Below are positions 21,944 to 33,584 of a stretch of 64,000 nucleotides of DNA, piece by piece. The position numbers and the translations under genes are program-made. Source of the stretch: Halichoerus grypus (lineage: Eukaryota > Chordata > Mammalia > Carnivora > Phocidae); assembly GCF_964656455.1 (NCBI RefSeq), contig NC_135725.1, positions 53,513,688 to 53,577,687 of the forward strand. The letters are read 5' to 3'. Under the pieces are notes generated by a model. That model saw nothing but the letters and a program-made list of their open reading frames with translations, did not search any database and was not told where the DNA came from. The first letter of the stretch is position 1. Every line of letters begins with the position of its first letter.

Positions 21944-24900
21944 AACTACATTAGAATGGAGCTATGTGTCTTTCACCATCTTACCACCAAAGATTAGAAC
22001 AATCCCTGTATACAGTAAGTGTTAAGAAATACGTAAGGAATGAATGAAGTGAGTAAATTTTAAATGAAGTGGGGAAACCCGGAGGGAGAAAACAAAAATG
22101 AAACAAGACATGATTTCTGGCATTCCAGTGGTGGAGAAAAGAGAAACTTAGGTAAGTACAGTTGACACATTTTATGGTGGCCATGGACTGCCACAGGCCA
22201 GTTCTGTCCACAGTGAAACTGTCAAGCCAAAGATAAAGTCATACTATATTCCAACTGGAACTAAAGTCAACTAGCAACTTCTCCCTTCAATGCAATCACT
22301 GTGTCAGTAAGATTAAAACAAATGTCACAGAGAAAAAATTTAGGAAAGACAGAGGTGAAAAGAGTAGGCAGGATAAAGAAAGAGTTGTACCGTGGTACTG
22401 ACCAGGAATTCAGGAGCCCAAGTACACAGCTTCTTCGGGAGCTTATGAAGTTCCCATCACAGCTACCCCCAGGGCTGTAGAAACCATGCACCCTCCTATG
22501 TATTATCTTTCTGCTCTTTGTAAGCTCCCCTCCTACCAAAGAAGGGCATACATATAGAATTTGCTTCTCTACACCTATCACTATCCCTCCTCCAAATCTC
22601 CACCCTGTGAGTCAAATAGTCATCTCATGCTTTCAACAAATCAATTCTAGTTTGCTGAACATTTGGGGTTATTCATATATAGGGATCACGTTGACTCTGA
22701 TTTATTTTGACTCTTGCTAAAGGATGGCAAGACTAAATCTTATGAAACATCCCAAAGGAGTCAAACCAGTAAGTAATACAATACCACAATGCTTATTGCC
22801 TCTCTGTTCTGGGATATTGGAATAAGAGGATCCTGGCTTAGGAAGGGGCAAGTGCTGTAGAATAGACGGGGAAAAAAGTCCTAGGGGCAAAACTATAGAA
22901 GGCCTTTGTGCCACACTGAGCAAGGCAATTTATAAGCCCTTTAGAGAATTTTCCGCAGGAAAGAGAGGAGGGTGAAAATGACATTATAAACCTTAGCCCA
23001 TCTAAAACACAACATTCTAAATTTCCATTATAGATGCTAAAGAAGATGCAACTAGCAGTAGAGCTTAAAAAGGACCAAGTCATCCAATCCTATGTGTTGA
23101 CATTTATCACACACCAGTCAAGGTCAGAAGGATTGGAAACAGGGTTCAGTTCCACCGGGATTGGGGTCCATTATATTATAGATCCACAGCCCTGATGATT
23201 TAAAATTTGAGGGTGGACAACTTTAGAAATGATTTGCGAAAAACTGGCAAATATAAGCAGGAGAATATAATTGATCTCTCATTCCAGATTCAGTTGAAAA
23301 TAGCAGTCCTGGGGCCATTGTTAAGGCACAGAGTAAGCACAGAAATTTGGAAGTCTACCCAGTTTTTGCTCCCTGAGAAACAGTGGGGGTCTTGGCTAAT
23401 AGAACTATGAATATTCACTGAAGACTAATAATCAGTTTACCATAAAAATAGCAGCCACCGCAGCTCTGACAGCTTACAGGCTTGCCAGGAAGGACACTCC
23501 ATACCCACGCACAGACGTGGTAAGGGGTGGAGGAAACACCATCCTCATAAGCGAGCCTTTAAGGCTTGCTTTTTGATGGTTCTGTCACAGAGGGATTAAC
23601 AATGCACAGCTTCCTTCACTGCTGCCTTCACAGCTAGCATTTCAAGATGCCCAGAATTCTAAGGAAGCTGTTAGTATCTAACTTAAATAGGAGCAGGCAA
23701 TGATTTACATGCTTTCTTGGGAAAAATAAATAAATCCCCCAAACAGCATGTTGGTTACACAGAGATAGCCCCAGTGTTCTGAGTGAGCATCACATGGGGT
23801 ACACTGACGAGGGACACTACAATTATATTCAATTCTTGTTAGACTCAGACAAAATGCTGTTGTTCCTATGAAAGTCTGCTAAAGCTGTGCTTCTTTGTTT
23901 CCTGAGACTTTCTACCCATGAGGAACAGGGAATAAAGTACCACATAGAAGCAGAGCTGAAAGATTATAAAAACAAATAAGCAGAGGAAATGATAATAACA
24001 TCCCTCCTGGTGGGATGCCCACCCCAACAAAGGCAAGTGATGGACAAAGTTCTTAGGGACTCACTCATATAGATCAGGGCAGTTTGCAAAAAGAAGCAGT
24101 TGAAAACCTCAAACTTGGGGCATGATGCCTCCAGCTGTGGTTGCTACAGGCCACCTCAATGCCACCACCAAAGCAGAACATGTGAAACAGTGCTTAGAAA
24201 AGCCTCGTGTGCATGTCCTTCAGTTGGGGAACAATGGGCCTGGTGCTGGCTTCTCACCATGTATTACTAGCTCTGGCAGCCCATCCAGAGAGTTAAGAGA
24301 GGCATGGGGCAAGACAAGGGGTAAAGAGAGTGCACAGGATGAAGTGTTTGGGAAACAAAGGATAGGACAGCATTCCTCCTTCTGTTCCATGACACCCTCA
24401 GTGGTTCTTCTGGTGCTATATGAAGAAGCACAGAGGGTAGAGGAAGAAGCAGTAGTTTGGGACTGTTCAGGCGACCAATGGCCAGTCAAGGTAACGGCTA
24501 CTGGGAGGTGGGGGTGGGGCACCAACTTTTGGAGGGCTGGAGGTAATGCTGCCACTTTCTCAAGGGGTCTTCACTGACAGGGAGCCAGGGTGAAATTGGA
24601 TACTGTCACTTCCACAGTCAAGCCTACCATCAATAGAGACAGAGCAGCAGACAAAACCAGCCTGGCCAGAGTGGGGCCAGAGATGCTTCTGAATGACTCA
24701 CAGATGACCACACACTTCCTCTCCTTATGTCCCATGGCCCTTATGCCCTCCAACCCCAATGAATCTGGACTCAGAAAAGGGCGAGGGAAAAGGATCTCAC
24801 AGCCAAAACTTATTCAACCAAACTCAACACCCCACTTCATGGTGATGAGTGGAAAACAGAGTGAAAGAGCAGACAGACCAGACCCTCTCACCACTGCAAG

Positions 24901-25117
24901 TCACCCGAGATAAAAAAACCTGCACTGTGGGGAGGAAATGTTATACTTGGCATAGGTGGGAGTTCTAGCTATAACAGAACTGTAATAACTTAAAGTAATC
25001 AGAAATATAAGAAATAGGGAGGAAAAACATACCAGAGATGAAATTGAGGCTAGGAGAGGTAAGCTTCCCAGAATTCAGTTATTAAGGTGGGATGTGAAAC
25101 AAGGTCATTTTGGCTCT
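21944..25117. other. 3.2 kb mostly unassigned DNA
   Basis: A possible L2/MIR 3' end at 21990-22055 ('cctgtatacagtaagtgtt...gaatgaatgaag'). Otherwise no repeat I can name. The sequence from about 23,460 to 24,910 is GC-richer than its surroundings and holds the longest frames outside L1. Confidence 0.4.
24122..24577 (+). other. Open frame of 151 codons, probably chance
   Basis: Longest open frame in the window not explained by a repeat. The translation (starting MMPPAVVATGHLNATTKAEH) shows no domain, signal peptide or membrane segment that I recognise. A 111-codon frame runs on the opposite strand over 24220-24555, which is what GC-richer, stop-poor DNA gives by chance. No splice context, CpG island or polyadenylation layout supports a gene. 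A worn retrocopy cannot be excluded without a protein search. Confidence 0.2.
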
Positions 25118-25132
25118 AAAAAACAGGCTTTT

Positions 25133-25339
25133 GGGGGCGCCTGGGTGGCTCAGTTGTTAAGCATCTGCCTTCGGTGTGGGTCATGGTCCCAGGGTCCTGG
25201 GATTGAGCCCCACATCGAGCTCCCTGCTCAGCAGGAAGCCTGCTTCTCCCTCTCCCACTCCCCCTGCTTGTGTTCCCTCTCTCGCTGTCTCTCTCCCTGT
25301 CAAATAAATAAATAAAATCTTAGAAAATATATATCTTTA
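25133..25339 (+). mobile_element. CAN SINE (SINEC), full length
   Basis: GGGGGCGCCTGGGTGGCTCAG head to AATAAATAAAATCTTAGAAAATAT tail. TSD aaaaaacaggctttt at 25118-25132 and aaaaaacacgctttt at 25340-25354, one mismatch in 15. The open frame 25094-25315 is mostly this SINE. Confidence 0.94.
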
Positions 25340-25682
25340 AAAAAACACGCTTTTTCTCTCAAGCATCTTACTTTCTCAGACTTTTTTGGTGATGGGATAG
25401 TTAAAGCTCAGGTTCAGAAAGATCTTCTGGGATGTGCCAAATGTTGGCAATAAAAGGAATTATAAATAGAAGGATATATTATGGTAGCAGCATGATAAAC
25501 TATGACAGTGGGCTACCGATTGGTGATCCAGGCATATGGTAATGGGGAGAGCCAGCAACAGGCAAGATGTCAATATTTTAGAAAGTGGGCAATATAATCT
25601 GGCAGATACTAAATGGGCAAAGGCAATAGAGTCTTACAGAAAGACTGTGACAGATGGCATTTTTTCAAAGATTATCTTAACA
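25340..25682. other. Non-coding spacer
   Basis: No features recognised beyond the SINE's 3' target duplication. Confidence 0.4.
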
Positions 25683-25990
25683 ATATCTCCAAATATCTAG
25701 TTCTTCTAGAACTGTTACTCCCCCATTAAGAGGTGGGGTCTACGTTCCCTCCCCTGAACCTGGGTGGGCCTTTATGACTGCTTCGACCAACAGATATGGC
25801 TGAAGTGGTTCTGAGATTAGATTTAAAAAATGTCATGCACTCAAGGCATGCTTGCTTTTGGAAACCAACCACCATGCTGTAAGCCTAAGCAGCCCGGGAG
25901 AGGATCATGTAAAGAGAAACTAAAGACCCCAGCTCATAGCCGCTGGATTAGCAGCCATGTGAATGACCCATCTTGAAAGTGGATCCTCAG
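25683..25990 (+). mobile_element. Probable ancient LTR-type repeat, unassigned
   Basis: The phrases 'cctgggtgggcctttatgactgcttcgaccaacagatatggc', 'ggaaaccaaccaccatgctgtaag' and 'agcagccatgtgaatgacccatcttg' recall a common LTR-like eutherian repeat. I cannot name the family or fix the ends. Confidence 0.4.
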
Positions 25991-26019
25991 TGTGCAAGCA
26001 GCTTAATATTTTGGGGAGG

Positions 26020-26560
26020 AAAAACATTTTTTCCTCTACCCTTCTAGGTTCTTGGATGAGACTCCCCTGTAATAAAAAGAATAGGAGAAAAACATAAGTT
26101 TAATAACATGTATACCTCCTATATACATGGTAGATGCCCAGGAAAACTAAATCACCTTCCTGAAATGGCCCACAAGCCACCATCTTAAACACTATCTCTA
26201 GCTAAAGACAAAAGAAAGATGTTGTGTGTGGGTGGGGGCAGTTATAGGAGGTTACCAAGCAAAGCAGTAAGGGCATTGCTGTTATGTAGATCTAAGTGGT
26301 ATCTTCTCTATTGATAAGTTACTAGAGATTTAGAGTCATTCTATTCTGTACAGAGAGGGAGACACCCTTACAAATGGAGTTTCCCTTATAAATATAAATG
26401 TCTCTTAAAAAGGGTAACTTCTCAGTTTTCAGAGCATTTTCCATGTCTGCTGGTTTTGTTTTTAATATATATATAAATAATTAGCCTAAAATAATCGTTA
26501 TGCCAAAGTGGCGTATTTTGCGATGGCATATTTTGCTCCCCTTCGATACCAATAAACATT
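26020..26560 (-). mobile_element. Unnamed LTR, inverted copy A
   Basis: The complement of this stretch aligns with 33585-34080. Shared blocks are 'gccactttggcat' followed by 'gattatttt' at one end, and 'gtttttctcct...' with 'aacctagaagg' and a following A/G-rich run at the other. Homology between the two copies defines the repeat. I read it as an old solo LTR because of its length and end structure. It has no coding potential. Confidence 0.6.
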
Positions 26561-26880
26561 TTTTTAAGTCTCTCTAGCATTTGTTAGGCCATATCTTGTA
26601 ACTGTTTTCATCTGTGTACTCAGACAAACTTAAACTGAATTGATAGGGTTATGTATTGACTGCAAGTTCACGACCATTTATTCTTAAGCTATGAAATTAA
26701 AACTCTGTATTTTACTGGCAATCAGGAAAACAAAACAAAACAAAACAAAAGCAGCTTATACCAGATGGAGCAGAAAGGAATCTGTTTTCAAGAAAAGCCC
26801 TACTAAAAGTATAGATTTATATACACAGTTAATATTTGTTATTTTCTCAAGCCTGTAAAGTTTGGGGATGGTTCTGAAAC
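26561..26880. other. Spacer with (AAAAC)n
   Basis: Contains about four AAAAC units at 26727-26750. The rest is unassigned. Confidence 0.5.
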
Positions 26881-27242
26881 TGCTGAAAAACATAAAGTTG
26901 AACAAAACCCAAAATGGCTGCACTAATTCTTCAGCAAAGCTCGATTTTCCTTTTTTCCTCTCTGCTGCAAACCTTCCCTCCTCCTTTCTTAGCCTTTTGT
27001 TTCAGGAATGTGGTACCATCCCGAAGACATGAGGAAGGAGGCTGGTAGCAAGTACATGATTCCTGTCAAAACGGATTAGATCCTGTATTTTCCTATTCCC
27101 CACCCCGCCCCTTCCTCCAGGCAGGCTTGCAGATTTTGAAGGCCATAGCCTGGGGCAGCTTCCTTTGTCCAGCAAAGCAATAAAGCTATTGTTGCTCTTT
27201 ATCCCAAACTCTACCTTGATGCACTATTTTGGTTCTGAAGCA
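26881..27242 (+). mobile_element. Probable ERV LTR (boundaries uncertain)
   Basis: The end of this stretch has an LTR R/U5-like layout: 'gcctggggcagcttcctttgtccagc', then 'aaagcaataaagctattgttgctc' with an AATAAA signal, then 'ccaaactct'. A possible TG start at 26881 precedes 'cccaaaatggctgcac'. No matching short flanking repeats are visible and no viral gene is attached. Confidence 0.4.
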
Positions 27243-28019
27243 CAGAGGACAGTTTTTGACAACAGTCTGTCTCACAGTAATACATACGTGATATAGAGAT
27301 GCAGTCACAGCACTGGACAATGGGAACTGGGCTCTAGTCTCTCAGTATATAGGGGAAAAACTTATGACCATCCCCTAGCTTGGAAGAACTGGCTTATGAA
27401 ACAGAACTTTGGAAATGAGGAATAAGACAGATCATTTGTTTCTAGACCTTGGGTCAAAAGTAGGGGCTTAGTCCCACCAATCAAAGTATAAGTGCAATTA
27501 GCGGCACTTGATTAGTGAAGGTTTAACAAGGCTGACTTGATGCTCAAGGAGTTAATTGGCCTCAGATGTGGGAGTAACTATCCCGAGGGACTAGAAGCCA
27601 AGCATGTCATTTTATTGAGTCTTGTACCAGACCATATGTGTCATTTCAGGATTCCAGTGCCAGAATGGCAAACGAGTTTCAACTTTCAGACAACTCTGAT
27701 TTATTATTAGTGGTTGCCTAGAGTAATATATTGAGAGAGACTGTGAGGCACATCCAGGCTCAGCGGGAAGGACGGGATGACTGATTAATGATGTCTTTCA
27801 CCAGTGCAGACAAAGCTACGCGACGCGCATACCATGCCTTCCCCTAACCCTCTGTTAAATGTGACTAATTGCAACACTGTAAATGTGCCCCTCATTACAG
27901 GACCCAGTATGAAAACAAATTCAAGATACCTTTATTGCTCTGTACAGTATCAGGTGTTTACTATGAATTGAAGAACAAATCTATAGTCATAAGATTAGTG
28001 TTAAATGGGTAGTCTGAAC
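27243..28019. other. Repeat-free block, possible regulatory DNA
   Basis: No repeats recognised. It contains the cluster GCTACGCGACGCGCAT (27815-27830) with four CpG in nine bases, rare in this CpG-poor window, beside 'ctgattaatgatg' and 'gtgactaattgcaac'. No open frame of note. Confidence 0.35.
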
Positions 28020-28185
28020 TAACTTGTAGTATGACCTTGAACAAAGCATTTGATCTCTTTTCTTCTGTAGCACAAGAATATAAAATCTTAACAGGGTTGT
28101 TAGGAGGGTGAATGAAAGAACACAAAAGAATATGCTTTGTAGACCATGAAGACTATGTGCATATTAGTAGTTATTAAGACCTATT
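28020..28185 (+). mobile_element. MIR SINE
   Basis: MIR-like 'agtatgaccttgaacaaagc', 'tctgtagcacaagaatataa', 'cagggttgttaggagggtgaatgaaag', 'atgctttgtagacc'. Confidence 0.65.
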
Positions 28186-28919
28186 TTCTAATGGCACATT
28201 CTTACCCATTTTGGCCCAAATTTGTAAGTCTTATTTGTTCCAACTCTTTTACTCACTATACTTAATCCATCAGAAGTGCTATTCAGTCTCCCATTGTAAG
28301 CAAAGGTCTTTTCTTTCTGTTCCCACCAATGCCTCCTCAGTTCTTTCTTACTACCTAATACTTATGACATCATCTTCAAAATGAGTAGGTTTTCTTGGCT
28401 AAACTGGTTATCTATAATTGGGTGAAGCTATACGTCAGGACAAATGGTGGAGAAGAATCAGGTAGACAGATCTAAGAACCAGAAACTGGCCACAGAAAAA
28501 CAACATCAAGGGTCCAATTGGGCTGCTAAAATCTAGAAATAGAATGCAAATCTAAAGTGTGAGTCAAAAATCCAGGTAAGAGTCTGGCATAGCCAGAGCC
28601 AAAATGCAGAGATAAGCAGGTAAGAGATGGAGGACAGAAATATCAAGAAGGTTTCTAATAAATCCACATTGAAATTAAGAACTTCCATCTGCTTCCCCAG
28701 AAGTTGCCATCATACGTTTCCCGGTTTCACTCAGATCATCTCATTTTCATGTTTTTTTTTTTTTACATTGGGATTTTTTATTCATGCATTCTTTTTTTAT
28801 ACATATACATTTTTTTAAGAAAAAGTGATTTGTTGTCAAAAACTTCGAAAGCCACCATCCTACATCAATCTTCCTGCATTGTAAAATAGGTCTGCATGTT
28901 ATTTCCCAAATATTGAGTA
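28186..28919. other. Non-coding spacer
   Basis: Pyrimidine-rich stretches at 28200-28400 could be weak L2. T-rich runs lie at 28752-28764 and 28792-28798. Nothing firm. Confidence 0.35.
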
Positions 28920-29290
28920 CACTTCCCCATCTCTACTTTACTCATGCTCTCTGGGCCATCCTCAGACCCCTGTCTTAACTTCCTTCTAGCCTCTCCTATT
29001 GAAATTTTCTCCATGGTGTAAGACCCAGCTCATATGGCTCCAGTTCTGAGTTAACACCTAGAGGAACCTCTGTCTCTCCCCCTCTCCTTACAGAGTTTTT
29101 AACATTATGCATTTAGCAATTATCACACATCATATTGCCAGCTATCTTTGACAAATGCAGGTGCCTGATTTCTTCAGACTGGATTGCAAGTTCACTCCCA
29201 AAGGGTATTAAAAATGGTTTGCATGCTTTTTATTTCTTTAACTGCATTTTACCTACAGTAGGGGCCTATTATTTAATAGTTTTAAATAAA
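28920..29290 (+). mobile_element. L2 LINE 3' end
   Basis: Contains 'ctcatgctctctgggcc', 'cccagctcatatggctcc', 'gcaattatcacacatcatattg', 'gattgcaagttcactcccaaagggtat' and 'cctacagtaggggcctatta'. This is the usual L2 order ending with a degraded '...tttaaataaat'. Confidence 0.6.
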
Positions 29291-29332
29291 TATAAATTCA
29301 AAATATAATTGGCTTTTAGATACTTCTTTTTT

Positions 29333-29502
29333 AATTTATTTGACAGAGAGAGAGAGTGCATAAGCGGTGGGGGGCAGAGGGAAAGCGAGAAGCAGACATC
29401 CCAGTGAGCAGGAAGCCTGACATGGGGCTTAATTCCAGGACCCCAAGATCATGACCTGAGCCGAAGGCAGACATTTAACTGACTGAGCCACCCAGGTGCC
29501 CC
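29333..29502 (-). mobile_element. CAN SINE (reverse)
   Basis: Runs from AATTTATTTGACAGAGAGAGAG to GAGCCACCCAGGTGCCCC. The flanks gatacttctttttt (29319-29332) and gatatttctttttt (29507-29520) form a 14-bp TSD with one mismatch, slightly offset by four bases on the right. The A-rich end is short. Confidence 0.9.
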
Positions 29503-29520
29503 TACGGATATTTCTTTTTT

Positions 29521-31756
29521 GTAATAAATGGATTCTATTGATTCTAGAATTAAACAACACATAGCCAGGAAAAAAAAAAAGAGAGAGAGAGAGCCCATTA
29601 ATTTTCATCATGCACAAAAAACACCCAGATGCATTCTTTCTTTAATCACAAACCAAGCATCAGACCTAAAAGGGTATTTCTATAACGCTGTATTGGGTTT
29701 AAAAAATATTTTTTCATTACTTGGATGATTTTAAACTACAATTTTAAAAGCAGCAATTCCCATGCACAGAAAATTTCTATCACCTATTCCATCTCTTAGA
29801 CAGTTAATCTGTTTTGATTTCACAATGCCAAAGCATTTTCAAAGACAGGTTGTCCTTTTCTAACTTCAACTGAACAGACACTGTTTCATCCAACTTGTGT
29901 GAAAGTTTTAGTTGATATTAAAAGTCAAATTAATAAAAGGTAATACCCAGAAATCAGTTCAACCTGATGGTTTTATTTGAATATATATTGTGGAAGAATG
30001 AGCTTGTTAGTGGCTAAAAGAATAAAAATAATGTAGTTCTCTGAGGAAGAGGGAAGAGAAAGTGGTGAAAAATTTGTATGGCTTCAGTGGAACTGGGAGA
30101 ATATTCTTATCTTTCATCTTCTGTACCATGGTCTGGGAATTACAGCTGTTCCAGCATTAAGTTATCATTACTTCTCTAGGCTGTGTTTCTTGATGGACTT
30201 AATGACTTGACATGTTTGCCAAGGAAATGTATTCATTCTATGCAACCTTGAGTATTTGCTTCCCAATCTACTGGTAATGAACTTGAAAAACGGATACAAG
30301 CACCTAGATGTCTAGCCCAAGGTATTTAGATCAATATTTAAGAAATGCTGAAGATAATAGAAGAACAGCAGTACCCAGGAGGAAGGTAGGAGAAAAATCT
30401 CTTGACTACAAGTGAAAGGTTGTAGTCACACTGTCTACTGTTCAGTTGAATGGGGAAAAGTTTGGGAGGAACTTAGGGAAATTATTTTGGAGCCAATAAA
30501 ATTACTATAAATGGTTCTATCTTTGAATAAAATGAAACATGGCATTGATGGATTGTCATGGCATGGGTAGGTCTACATTAATGCCATTCCCTATGATTTC
30601 TCTAGCCCAAGCGTCTCAATACTATTTTGCATTATGTTAAGGCATAAAGCTACAGGGCTGAATGGGGATCTAGTCACTTTAACAGAAACCAACTTTAGGT
30701 GGATAGTAGTGATATCTAAAAGATTAAAGACAAATGGGGGCGCTGAACTATCAAAAAAACACACCATCAAATCAGAACCACCTCGGGGTATGAATAACCT
30801 AGATGGCCACACCAACGTGTATTAGTTCTGCCTGTGGGTCACTTAGGAGTGATTTCTTTTCACTGTCTCCAGTGCCATCAACATCACCATCATTTTAGCT
30901 GTTACAGTAAGATCTTTGTGTAATAACCAAAAAGGCATTTGAAAATGAGAAGAGACTATACCTCTTGCTCTATAGAGAAGAAAGATCTGGTCAGGACTTA
31001 AAAGCGATGAGATGTATCCTCTTCCACAGTCCACAGCTCTCTGCTTCAGTAAGCCAGACTTTTCCTGTCCCCCTCCTGGGAGCTGAATGTGGGAATCTGT
31101 CGAATTCAGGGGAAGAATACTGCAGAAAGCACCACAGGCCTGCCAAAAGCCTTGGTGGTGTTGATTATGTTCCAGCACAAAGAAAATCTGGTTTGGATTA
31201 CTGCTGGCTGTTTCAGTGATAATAAAATTGGCCAGATGACCAATTCAACAGTGGTAATAAACATTGGCCTCCATGTCCAGGGACAGAGAAAAATGTGGCA
31301 GGCCAAATGAGTGCCAGGAAGTCAGTCTGAAAGTAAGCAACAAACTCTGTTCCTTTGACTGATGGTTCCCTCTTATTTTCTTCTCATTAGGATTAACGTG
31401 GCCGAGGGAAAGACCTAGAACAAGGTCATATATACACATCTAAGGTATGATCCACACACTTGAAGATCTGGAGATGCAATACAGTGATAGGACAACTATG
31501 GCAGTCTAGCAAGAGGGAGAAGCAAATATGATGGCCCTGACGGAGTTTTTCTCCACAGAAGCACTTTTGAAACTCCGTTTCAAAGTGATGTGGATGCCAT
31601 GATTACTTGTGTGAGGAAATTCATTTAAAACAATGTCCCAATGTCTGTTCATGGTTAAAATGGACAAAAACTATTGTTTCTTTGAGTAGTCAATTTTAGT
31701 GACAGAAATTTAAATAACACATTTTAAAAACCATTTATTAAAACTCTTAAGAATTA
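29521..31756. other. 2.2 kb without assigned repeats
   Basis: A run (A)12(GA)n lies at 29570-29594. Short frames on both strands between 30591 and 31439 overlap each other and have no domain. A short hairpin lies at 31562-31587. No exon structure recognised. Confidence 0.4.
31562..31587. other. Short hairpin
   Basis: CACTTTTGAAAC, loop TCC, then GTTTCAAAGTG. The arms pair over 11 bases with one bulged base. There is no T tract or other sign of a terminator or RNA gene. Confidence 0.5.
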
Positions 31757-31985
31757 GGGGCGCCTGGGTGGCTCAGTCGTTAAGCGTCTGCCTTCAGCTC
31801 AGGTCATGATCCCAGGGTTCTGGGATCGAGCCCTGTATTGGGCTCCCTGCTTGGCGGGAAGCCTGCTTGTCCCTCTCCCACTCCCCCTGCTTGTGTTCCC
31901 TCTCTCGCTGTCTATCTCTCTGTCAAAAAATAAAATAAAATAAAATAAAATAAAATAAAATAAAATAAAATAAAACCTTTAAAAA
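31757..31985 (+). mobile_element. CAN SINE with (TAAAA)n tail
   Basis: Complete SINEC head and body. The tail has become a pentanucleotide microsatellite with about nine TAAAA units at 31929-31975. The right flank 'gaattaggggc' (32016 on) repeats the left 'gaattagggg' (31751), a short and partly ambiguous TSD. Confidence 0.9.
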
Positions 31986-32154
31986 AAATCTATTTAAAAA
32001 AAACAAAACAGTACGAATTAGGGGCACAGTATATGGAAATGATGCTAGGAGAAAGAAGTCAAGGTATTTATCTAACTCAATTCTACAGAACCCTAGAGTG
32101 GAAAGAGACGTAGGGGTTATCTATCCAGTCTCTGGGCTAAAGCAGAAATCCTTC

Positions 32155-32596
32155 TTTTTTAAGATTTTTTTTAAAATCTTTTTTTTTTTTTTAAAGATTT
32201 TATTTATTTATTTGACAGAGAGAGAGACAGCGAGAGCAGGAACACAAGCAGGGGGAATGGGAGAGGGAGAAGCAGGCTTTTTGCCGAGCAGGGAGCCCGA
32301 TGTGGGACTCGATCCCAGGACCCTGGGATCATGACCTGAGCTGAAGGCAGACGCTAAACGACTGAGCCACCCAGGCGCCCTAAAAATCTTTTTTAAAAAA
32401 AAGATTTTTATTTATTTGAGAGAGAGAGAGAACACACGAGTGGGAGGGACAGAGGGAGAGGAACAAAGAGATTCTCAAGCAGACTCCACGCTGAGCATGG
32501 AGCCTGACACGGGGCTCGATTTCAGGACCCTGAGATCACGACCCGAGCCGAAACCAAGAGTCAGACGCTTAACCGACTGCACCACCCAGGTGTCCT
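32155..32596 (-). mobile_element. Older CAN SINE, outer element of a nested pair
   Basis: Reverse SINEC of the older type ('gaccctgagatcacgacccgagccgaaaccaagagtcagacg', 'caccacccaggtgtcc'). Its outer TSD is gcagaaatccttc (32142-32154) and gcagaaatttcttc (32597-32610). Its T-rich tail region is interrupted by the SINE at 32181-32380. Without that insertion it would be about 240 bp. Confidence 0.9.
32181..32380 (-). mobile_element. Younger CAN SINE nested in the tail of another
   Basis: Complete reverse SINEC ending GAGCCACCCAGGCGCCC, flanked by taaaatctttttt-like repeats (about 32172 and 32381). The repeats are the outer element's own tail text, so this SINE inserted into the A tail of the older one. 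The open frame 32098-32334 is a product of this repeat. Confidence 0.92.
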
Positions 32597-32810
32597 GCAG
32601 AAATTTCTTCAAAACATTCATGACAGGCAGTTATCTGGGGGCTTGTTAACTGCAACTAGGGATAATGATCTCACTCATTTTTGATACAGTCTATCAAATT
32701 ACTCCTCCATAGAGTGACTTTAAGTTGGCTTCCTTGACCTCCTATTCACAGTTTCTAGTTGCACCCAATAATTTCATCTACTCTTTGACCTGACGTATGT
32801 TCATTTACAT

Positions 32811-33008
32811 TCACAGCTAGGAGCTTATAAGCTATAAACCTTGGGCAAGTTCCTTAACCTCTCTGTCCCTCTGCTTCCTCATTCTTAAATGGAGATTATA
32901 ATAGTATCCATCTCAGAAAGATGTTTGAAGGGCTAAATGAATAAATACATGTAAAGTATTTAGAATAGTACCTGACAAATGACAGGCACTCAATACATGG
33001 TTGTTGAA
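32811..33008 (+). mobile_element. MIR SINE, good copy
   Basis: The clearest MIR in the window: 'ccttgggcaagttccttaacctctctgtccctctgcttcctcattctta', 'gaaagatgtttgaagggctaaatg', 'aatacatgtaaagtatttag', 'acaggcactcaatac', 'tgttgaatga'. Confidence 0.88.
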
Positions 33009-33163
33009 TGATTTAAAAACTTTTGACAATAACACAAAGGTAAGAGTGGTAACTAATATGTTGGAAAGCATATTTAGAATTCTAAAAGATTTGATTAGGT
33101 TATGGCAATCTAACAAAACTCACAGGATTAAAATTAGTAGTGATAAATTTAAAAAACAATTCT

Positions 33164-33365
33164 GGGGGCGCCTGGGTGGCTCAGTTGGTTAAGCATCTGC
33201 CTTTGGCTCAGGTCATGATCCCAGGGTCCTGGGATAGAGCCCCGTGTTGGACTCCCTACTCAGTAGGGAGCCTGCTTCTTCCTCTCCCTCTTCCCCTTCC
33301 CCTGCTTGTGCTCGCTCTTCTTTCTCTCTCTCTCTCAAATAAATAAATAAAATCTTAAAAAAAAT
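33164..33365 (+). mobile_element. CAN SINE (SINEC), full length
   Basis: GGGGGCGCCTGGGTGGCTCAGTTGG to AATAAATAAAATCTTAAAAAAAA, then T-rich. The left 'acaattctg' and right 'aaattctg' flanks suggest a TSD blurred by A/T slippage. Confidence 0.92.
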
Positions 33366-33584
33366 TTTTTTTTAAATTCTGTACCAAAAGAATGTTTAGA
33401 TCATAAAGTGACTTAATTTATAATGGAAGAAAATAGGGTTTAATGATAATAGAAATGAAAACCCTTGGAAAGTTTCTTGACCACAAAACTAGCTTAAGCT
33501 AAGAGTATGACTTGGCTATTTAAAAGTCAATGCGGAGTTGGAGCAGTATGTGTAAGAAAATGTGGATTGTATGTGACAGTATAC
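33366..33584. other. Short spacer
   Basis: AT-rich sequence between a SINE and an LTR. Nothing recognised. Confidence 0.4.
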
